This document shows, in pieces, positions 7,190-12,193 of a stretch of 12,193 nt of DNA; position 1 is the stretch's first letter; each line of letters opens with the position of its first letter. A program made the translations under genes and the position numbers. The DNA is taken from assembly GCA_014380605.1 (NCBI GenBank), contig JACMJO010000060.1, forward strand, positions 1-12,193, read 5' to 3'. The notes under the pieces were generated by a model, which saw only the letters and a list, made by a program, of their open reading frames with translations, was not told the DNA's origin and did not search any database. Origin of the DNA: Fimbriimonadaceae bacterium (lineage in GTDB: Bacteria > Armatimonadota > Fimbriimonadia > Fimbriimonadales > Fimbriimonadaceae).

Positions 7190-7936
7190 TTACAGCAGCC
7201 CATGTTCGCGACCGTAGCGCATAACCGCCGCTTCTGCCAGGTAAAGGGGATGAACATTGGCAGCCGGCTTTATTCCACGTTTAGCGGCAATCGGTTGGTA
7301 GACCTCCCTGACAAGCTTGTTTTGAATCGTGACCGGTAACTCCGGAAACCGATCGGCAAATCGGCGAAGGGCATTGTATTCCTCAATGGTCATACCTCTC
7401 AGTTCGCCAATGTGAGCCTCCAGAGGATGGATTCCCGCAGAGTGTGGAGCAGGAGTGAAATATGGAGCCGCCCGCTTCTCGTGGATGACGACGGTGTTGG
7501 CGATCAGATCTCCAAACCTTTGAGATTTTGGCGTACAGAACATCGCGAGGAGCCCCATGAAATAGGAGCCGGGAAACATGTCGGCTGGCCGCAGAAGGTT
7601 TCTGCCAATCGCCGCTCCAAAAGTTATCGGAAGGCCGCTGGCCATGCGCACCCGAATGCCACAGGCTTTCTTTCCTAGCGTCTGGCCGTTCCACAGACCC
7701 TCGAAGAGAATGAAATAGATAAAGAAACTGAAGGTAATCGTAATCAAAACGATCACTTGCGCGATCGTTTCACTCACTGATCCGATGATTGTGGCAACGA
7801 GAACGGCGATCACGATATCGAGCGTAGTCACGATGATTAAATCAAGAATGTGAGCCATGATGCGGCTCCCGATTCCCGAAAGTCGGTAAGTTATGATCGT
7901 CTTCTCGGGGCTAAGCACCGCGAGGTCGTTCTGCAC
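7190..7936 (-). CDS. RDD family membrane protein with C-terminal extension
   Basis: This 248-residue inner-membrane protein has an RDD domain. Arg and Asp in the first helix (SRIMAHILDLIIV, about 24-36) are followed by a second hydrophobic segment (about 58-82). Next comes the conserved GLWNGQTLGKKACGIRV loop, then SQRFGDLIANTVVI, which closes the domain. A soluble, charged C-terminal part of about 90 residues follows, containing ELRGMTIEEYNALRRFADRFPEL. That tail is typical of RDD proteins that neighbour DUF58, MoxR and SpoIIM-like genes; its role is unknown. The start is GTG 7936: an in-frame TAG lies three codons upstream, so no longer start exists. There is no clear Shine-Dalgarno, and a TAGCAT hexamer 6 nt upstream would allow a leaderless transcript (speculative). 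It diverges from the DUF58 gene. Confidence 0.9.
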   Translation of the reverse strand: MQNDLAVLSPEKTIITYRLSGIGSRIMAHILDLIIVTTLDIVIAVLVATIIGSVSETIAQVIVLITITFSFFIYFILFEGLWNGQTLGKKACGIRVRMASGLPITFGAAIGRNLLRPADMFPGSYFMGLLAMFCTPKSQRFGDLIANTVVIHEKRAAPYFTPAPHSAGIHPLEAHIGELRGMTIEEYNALRRFADRFPELPVTIQNKLVREVYQPIAAKRGIKPAANVHPLYLAEAAVMRYGREHGLL

Positions 7937-7951
7937 GACCCGATGCTACCC

Positions 7952-7957
7952 GGGAGG
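7952..7957 (+). promoter_or_regulatory. Ribosome binding site of the DUF58 gene
   Basis: GGGAGG lies 11 nt before ATG 7969 and 2 nt before TTG 7960. Neither spacing is ideal. The ATG is preferred because 2 nt is too short. Confidence 0.5.
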
Positions 7958-7968
7958 CGTTGACGACG

Positions 7969-9276
7969 ATGGTTCCAACAAAGCGGTTTTGGTGGTTAGT
8001 GGCCCTTGGGTTACCCGTGGCGGCAATCGCGTATCAAGCCGACCAGCCGTTCTTGCTATGGAGCTACAACATCGTCTTGCTGGCGGCAACACTGGTGACG
8101 GCGCGTCTTTCTCCTTCGCCAAAGTCCATCCTAGTCAGGCGCAAGTTTGACCCTGTGCTGTCGGTCCGTGCGGCCAATAAGATCACGATCCAGCTTGAGA
8201 ACGAAGGTCTGGAACCCGTGCGCGGCTTCATGCGGGAAGAACCGCCTGCTGGATGTGTTGCGTCTCGCCAAGACTTTCCCCTGTCGATCAAGCCAGAGTC
8301 GATCGCCGAATATGAATACTTCCTGACCCCTTCCGAGCGGGGCTCGGACTACTTCCGAGGCACCTACATGCGGCTGAAATGTCCGCTTGGCCTGGTCGAG
8401 CGACAGGTGAAACTGAACACGGAGCAGCCAGTCCGAATCTATCCCAACATCCTTGCTCTTCGTGAGTTCGAATTGCTCAAGCAACAGGGGCGATTGCGCG
8501 AGATTGGGATTCGTCGATCACGAATGCGGGGCCTGGGTACAGAATTCGAGTCCCTCCGCGAATATGCCGAGGGTGACGACTACCGAAAGATCGACTGGAA
8601 GGCCAGCGCCCGACGTGACAAGCTCATTGTTCGCCAGTTCGAGCAAGAGCGAAACCAGGCTGTCATCATCGTGATCGACGTCGGGCGAGGGATGCTTTCC
8701 GAAGTCAACGGCGTCCGAAAGCTAGACCACGCCCTGGATTCGTGTTTGATGCTGACCCATGCAGCTGCCATGGCGGGGGACTTTGTCGGGCTCTTGGTTT
8801 ACTCCGATATCGTCAAGCGATACATACCGCCGAAGAAGGGTCGAAGCCAAGTCGGCATCATCATCGAAGCCCTGCACGACCTTGTGGCGGAGCCCGTTGA
8901 GAGCGACCCTAAGGCCGCATTCTCTTACCTGGCCGCAAGGTGGAAGCGGCGAGCCCTTTTGGTAACTTTCACCGACTGCGAACACCAGGAAAAGGCCTTG
9001 GAATTGACAACTGCGCTGGGCCCGTTGGTCAGGCGGCATTTGGCGCTTATCGCCAGGGTTTCCGATCCAAAGTTGAAAGAAGCCGCAAACGTTGAGCTTG
9101 ACGAAGTTCGGAGTATGTACCAACGAGCCGCCGCCGCCCTATTGATCAAAGACCGCAAAGAGGCTGGCGTTGCCCTATCGACCGCCAACATCCACAGCCT
9201 AGAAGCCGAGCCCCAGGATTTGGCGTCTGCCTTGCTCAACTACTACTTCATGGTCAAAGAGAAGTCGATTCTCTAG
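7969..9276 (+). CDS. DUF58 domain-containing protein (vWA-like)
   Basis: This is a 435-residue DUF58 protein. The family is usually found with MoxR AAA ATPases and transglutaminase-like membrane proteins, and is thought to act in envelope or chaperone-like assembly. Two N-terminal membrane helices (about 7-22 and 26-43) precede an extracytoplasmic or linker region of beta type. The family signature GLGTEFESLREYAEGDDYRKIDWKASAR spans 188-215, followed by KLIVRQFEQER. A vWA-like domain follows, with strand VIIVIDVGRGM (232-242). The metal-site motif DxSxS is degenerate (D237-V-G-R-G), as in many DUF58 proteins. A further strand with TFTDCE fits a later metal-site aspartate. Start ATG 7969 is preferred; TTG 7960 is the alternative. 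The gene ends 3 bp from the convergent beta-helix gene. Neither moxR nor a transglutaminase gene is in the window. Confidence 0.94.
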   Translation: MVPTKRFWWLVALGLPVAAIAYQADQPFLLWSYNIVLLAATLVTARLSPSPKSILVRRKFDPVLSVRAANKITIQLENEGLEPVRGFMREEPPAGCVASRQDFPLSIKPESIAEYEYFLTPSERGSDYFRGTYMRLKCPLGLVERQVKLNTEQPVRIYPNILALREFELLKQQGRLREIGIRRSRMRGLGTEFESLREYAEGDDYRKIDWKASARRDKLIVRQFEQERNQAVIIVIDVGRGMLSEVNGVRKLDHALDSCLMLTHAAAMAGDFVGLLVYSDIVKRYIPPKKGRSQVGIIIEALHDLVAEPVESDPKAAFSYLAARWKRRALLVTFTDCEHQEKALELTTALGPLVRRHLALIARVSDPKLKEAANVELDEVRSMYQRAAAALLIKDRKEAGVALSTANIHSLEAEPQDLASALLNYYFMVKEKSIL

Positions 9277-9279
9277 CGA

Positions 9280-11709
9280 CTAGCTCTTCGGCCGTATATT
9301 CAGCTTCAACGCCGCATAGCCGTTGATCTCGAAATGCTCGATCCTCAGCTTGTGCTTGCCACCAAGTTTCACATTGGCCGTGTACTGGGTTGGGCCCTGG
9401 TACTTCCAGGCACCGGTGATGATCTCTTTGCCATCCAGCCAAACTCGGGAGCCGTCGTCGGTGGTGAGTTCCATCACGTACTCGCCGGGAGCAATGTCCA
9501 AGTCTCCCTCGGCGATCGTCGCGAACTTGTCGTTCGGGAGACCCTGGGCAAACGCTCCGCCTGAAGCGTAATCAAGCTTGTCGGACTTGACGGTTTTGAG
9601 CGGCTCACCAGCGAAAATCTTCCGAAGGTCGGCCTCAACTGGATTCGAAGTCCCAACCGCGGGATCGACTTGCGTTTCCCACTTGAAGAACTTGATCGTC
9701 CAGTCAATGGGGATTTGGAAGAGGCTGTGCCCGAACTTCACCGGTTTGCCCGCCGGTGTCACGATGCCTCGGTAGTCGGTAGTCGCCGCTCCCACATATT
9801 CCAGGACCAGGTCTATTTTGTTGGGCTGTTTGCCCAGGATGGTTGCGCTGACAAATCCGGGAACAGTTCCTTCAGTTGCGGAAACGGAGGTGTAGCCGGT
9901 CTTGGACACCAATCGCCACTTACCCTTAGGGCCAAGGATTTCAAATCTTTGGGTCTTGGATGGAGTGCCCGTTATCTGATTTCCGTTCGAGTCAAGCCCG
10001 ACTCCTCCGCCAAGCGCAGTTGCCTCGCGAGGCCACAACAGCGGCGATTTGAAGTCGTAGGGTCCCCAGTGGTCAACCAACATGTATCGCCAACCGCGTA
10101 ATTGGTCCTTCTTGAGGAATGGATTCATGCCACCCGTCATGGGAGCGACACTGAACGCTTGGGCTTCTTTTGGCACGGAGGGCCTGGAATCGCTATTCCA
10201 AGGAGCCTTGATGCTGGGATGAGGAAGCCAGGAAAGGTTGAAGCGCTTGGCGTAGTCGGAGACATCGCCCTGGTTCAACGAACTGGCTGGACCAAGTGGC
10301 GCACGTCCAGCATTCATCGCGTTGTCCGAAACAGTGACCCCGGCAGGAATCTCGGTTGCTGACGCTTGCGCATTGATGCGGTTCCTCGTGACTCTCAGAT
10401 TAGCGGCCTTAGAGCCGGTAAGCGTCAGAAATTTGCCAGGGTTGAGAATCTGGTTGCTGGATACATCGATGTTCAATGTGTTGTTAAGTCGAAGCGCATT
10501 CGCTTGAGTGTCCTCGAACAAGTTGCCGGCGATCTTGTAGTTCATGCTCCGCGTGTCCCGGAACTTGGGGTAGCCCCAGTTGGGATCTTGGGGTCGATCG
10601 TTGAACCACAGGTAGATTGCCTCGTTGTCCCGATAGAATCGGTTTGCGCTGATAACGTTGTCCTGGCCATGCTCGATCGCGATGGCTTCGGCGTTGTAGC
10701 CGAAGACGTTGCCGATGATCTTAGTTTCGTAGCTGTACCCGCCCCAGATGCCGTGCCAGCACTCCATGATCAGGTTATTGACGAAGTTGTTTCGGCTGAA
10801 GGTGGCCTCGATCCCATTGGTCGGCGCATGGCTCCAGTCGTTGCCGTACAGGAGGTTGTCATTGCAACCTCCCTTGCCGTTGTCCATTGTGGATTGGCCC
10901 GCCCAAAGGAAGAAGCCGTCGCCGCCGTGAGTTACCGAGTTGTAGGCAAAGATGTTCTTGTTCGACTGCTCGTAGATGAGGATTCCCGCTGAGTCTTGGC
11001 CCCGGTTATAAACCCCATAGGAAAACCCACGGAGGCACCAGTCGATTTTGTTGTGCATGATCCGGTTCTCACTGCTGAGATACATGCCAATGCCGAGGGA
11101 GCTTAGGAACGAGAAATCGTTGTTCCAAGCCTTGCCGCGGTTGGACTCCATGATCATGAGCCCGTTCTGCCCGCCAACCGCCGTACAGCCTTTGACCTCA
11201 AAGCCGTCGCATTTCCGAAGGTAGATGGCGGCGCCGTATCGAAGCCACTCGTCCTTCTCGTTGCGGTGGTAGCTCATCCAGTCCGCTCCGTCCTCTTTGT
11301 CTAGCGTGCTGAGGAGACGCTGCTTCCAGTTGTATGAGAAGTCGCTGTTGATGATTTTCAGACCAGGAGCGTTCCGGGCCTGCAGACCGATCTTGTAGCC
11401 GTGGATTTTGGCGTTGAGGATGGTGACGTTCTTTCCGGTCACAAAAACGCCGGTGCCCCTTCGCTCGCTTGGGTCAGTGGTTGCGGGTGTGCCTCGCAAG
11501 ACTGCGCCCTGGAAGTCGACAACCAGGTTGTCGCCTTTGATGTAGATCGATGCGTCCTTCTGATCGTTGTACGGCGACGGAGTTGGGATGGCATATTCGG
11601 CCTTCTTCACCTGACCGCTTGCGGTGATCGTACGCTGGCTTTGCAGGTCGAAGGTCTTGGGAGTTTGAAACGCCGCCGCGGCGAGGACTGAACAAACAAA
11701 GAGACTCAT
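9280..11709 (-). CDS. Secreted right-handed parallel beta-helix protein with C-terminal PA14 domain
   Basis: This is an 809-residue exported protein. The N-terminus (SLFVCSVLAAAAFQT) is a short signal peptide with a likely cleavage after AAA, although it lacks the usual basic N-region. Residues about 55-460 are a parallel beta-helix of NosD/CASH type, with many Asn- and Gly-rich turns (for example GNVFGYNAEAIAIEHGQDN) at about 22-25-residue spacing. A middle region (about 500-690) contains GWRYMLVDHWGPYDFKSP with WGPYDF at 548-553. I recall this block from uncharacterised beta-helix proteins of Planctomycetes and Armatimonadota. The C-terminus (about 700-805) is a PA14-like domain with TTDDGSRVWLDG (749-758), a fold often used to bind carbohydrate. 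Polysaccharide binding or cleavage outside the cell is likely, but the catalytic residues and substrate are unknown. ATG 11709 has AGAGGA at a 7-nt spacing. It lies 63 nt downstream of cinA. Confidence 0.9.
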   Translation of the reverse strand: MSLFVCSVLAAAAFQTPKTFDLQSQRTITASGQVKKAEYAIPTPSPYNDQKDASIYIKGDNLVVDFQGAVLRGTPATTDPSERRGTGVFVTGKNVTILNAKIHGYKIGLQARNAPGLKIINSDFSYNWKQRLLSTLDKEDGADWMSYHRNEKDEWLRYGAAIYLRKCDGFEVKGCTAVGGQNGLMIMESNRGKAWNNDFSFLSSLGIGMYLSSENRIMHNKIDWCLRGFSYGVYNRGQDSAGILIYEQSNKNIFAYNSVTHGGDGFFLWAGQSTMDNGKGGCNDNLLYGNDWSHAPTNGIEATFSRNNFVNNLIMECWHGIWGGYSYETKIIGNVFGYNAEAIAIEHGQDNVISANRFYRDNEAIYLWFNDRPQDPNWGYPKFRDTRSMNYKIAGNLFEDTQANALRLNNTLNIDVSSNQILNPGKFLTLTGSKAANLRVTRNRINAQASATEIPAGVTVSDNAMNAGRAPLGPASSLNQGDVSDYAKRFNLSWLPHPSIKAPWNSDSRPSVPKEAQAFSVAPMTGGMNPFLKKDQLRGWRYMLVDHWGPYDFKSPLLWPREATALGGGVGLDSNGNQITGTPSKTQRFEILGPKGKWRLVSKTGYTSVSATEGTVPGFVSATILGKQPNKIDLVLEYVGAATTDYRGIVTPAGKPVKFGHSLFQIPIDWTIKFFKWETQVDPAVGTSNPVEADLRKIFAGEPLKTVKSDKLDYASGGAFAQGLPNDKFATIAEGDLDIAPGEYVMELTTDDGSRVWLDGKEIITGAWKYQGPTQYTANVKLGGKHKLRIEHFEINGYAALKLNIRPKS

Positions 11710-11715
11710 AAGGTT

Positions 11716-11721
11716 TCCTCT
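11716..11721 (-). promoter_or_regulatory. Ribosome binding site of the beta-helix gene
   Basis: AGAGGA on the - strand lies 6 nt before ATG 11709. It supports a start that gives an unusually short signal peptide without basic residues. No in-frame ATG, GTG or TTG lies in the 25 nt upstream. Confidence 0.65.
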
Positions 11722-11772
11722 CAGGCTACCAAACAGTTTCCGCCAATAATTCCAAGAGGTGATCTCAGACCA

Positions 11773-12193
11773 TTACTCGTTAAGCAAGAGCACCTCGCGA
11801 AGTTGAACCAGGGCAAGCTGGGTGCATCGCTGGCGAATATCCTCGCGATTGCCTCGCAACCGGTGTTCCCTGACCTCGACACCCGTTGGTCCAGCCAGAC
11901 CTATGTAGACGAGCCCTACCGGCTTACCATCTACATCCGCACTAGGCCCCGCATTCCCGGTGAGCGAAATTCCGTAAGTCGACTTCAATTTCTCCCGAAC
12001 ATTCTCCGCCATCGCCGTTGCCGTCTGCTCGGAGACCGGACCAAACTCGTCAAGCATTGACGCTTCGACCCCCAGCAGATTCTCCTTCACCCCCAGATCG
12101 TAGGTGATAACGCCCCCCAAGAACGCTTCGCCCGAGCCCGATACGCTCGTCAACCGTTGTCCAACCCAGCCTCCAGTGATGCTCTCCGCAACC
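11773..12193 (-). CDS. cinA: CinA C-terminal domain, NMN amidohydrolase (5' truncated)
   Basis: These are the last 139 residues or so of a CinA/PncC protein, which deamidates nicotinamide mononucleotide to nicotinate mononucleotide in pyridine-nucleotide salvage. The frame stays open to the right edge (codon 12192-12190), where VAESITGGWVGQRL gives the family's AESxTGG motif. A TTG at 12153 is therefore not the true start. Further motifs are VSGSGEAFLGGVITYD, the lysine in GVKENLLGV, SEQTATAMAE, LTGNAGP and KPVGLVYIGL. The serine in VSGSG and that lysine align, as I recall, with residues proposed for PncC catalysis. Whether an N-terminal CinA (MoCF-like/COG1058) domain precedes it is outside the window. 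In some competent bacteria cinA is competence-linked, but here it is about 6 kb from comEC. Termination at TAA 11773-11775 is clear. Confidence 0.93.
   Translation of the reverse strand, partial: VAESITGGWVGQRLTSVSGSGEAFLGGVITYDLGVKENLLGVEASMLDEFGPVSEQTATAMAENVREKLKSTYGISLTGNAGPSADVDGKPVGLVYIGLAGPTGVEVREHRLRGNREDIRQRCTQLALVQLREVLLLNE

Noticed and set aside
6991..7257. An 88-codon - strand open frame with a Cys-rich start (CCNRC)
   Set aside because: It overlaps the RDD C-terminus in another frame and spans the DnaA-box gap. It has no ribosome binding site and matches no family I recognise.
7085..7339. An 84-codon + strand open frame in the gap
   Set aside because: It mostly lies antisense to the RDD gene, and its start falls within the DnaA box. 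There is no Shine-Dalgarno.
9258..9274. Inverted repeat AGAGAA-GTCGA-TTCTCT at the DUF58 stop as a terminator
   Set aside because: The 6-bp stem lies within coding sequence and has no T-run. The next gene end is only 3 bp away, so it is probably incidental.
12100..12153. TTG at 12153 as the start of a small stand-alone protein
   Set aside because: The frame continues upstream to the window edge with the conserved AESxTGG motif of CinA, so the gene is simply cut off.

Overview
The window looks like ordinary chromosomal DNA from a free-living bacterium, with moderate-to-high GC (roughly the mid-50s by eye), dense genes and very short or negative spacers. There are no mobile elements, CRISPR arrays, tRNAs or rRNAs. 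Two features hint at the lineage: the old recF-dciA (DUF721) neighbourhood, and a secreted parallel beta-helix/PA14 protein of a type frequent in Armatimonadota and Planctomycetes. I lean weakly towards an Armatimonadota (Fimbriimonadia-like) genome, but nothing in the window proves it.

Layout, left to right. (1) On the + strand, the end of an ABC-2-type transporter ATPase is cut by the left edge and followed by complete valS (valyl-tRNA synthetase). (2) On the - strand, reading right to left, is a tightly overlapped four-gene set: recF, dciA/DUF721, the membrane part of comEC, and a separate ComEC-type metallo-beta-lactamase protein. Its last gene meets valS tail to tail with a 4-nt overlap, next to a perfect 9-bp hairpin. 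(3) A 228-bp AT-rich gap (6962-7189) upstream of recF holds one perfect DnaA box, a second near-perfect box 12 bp away in the same orientation, and further degenerate boxes. It is a candidate replication origin or DnaA-controlled promoter region. (4) An RDD membrane protein (-) and a DUF58 protein (+) diverge with only about 32 bp between their starts. (5) On the - strand are a large secreted beta-helix + WGPYDF-region + PA14 protein and the C-terminal part of cinA/pncC, cut by the right edge.

The most coherent theme is DNA replication, repair and uptake. RecF (ssDNA-gap repair, RecA loading), DciA (replicative helicase loading) and both halves of ComEC (entry of single-stranded DNA during transformation) appear to be cotranscribed and translationally coupled, reading out of a DnaA-box cluster. 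The RDD/DUF58 pair resembles the cell-envelope modules that often include MoxR ATPases. The beta-helix protein is probably extracellular and acts on or binds polysaccharide. I do not see a clearly new defence or mobile system. The points most worth a second look are the candidate origin, the split comEC and the coupled recF-dciA-comEC operon.
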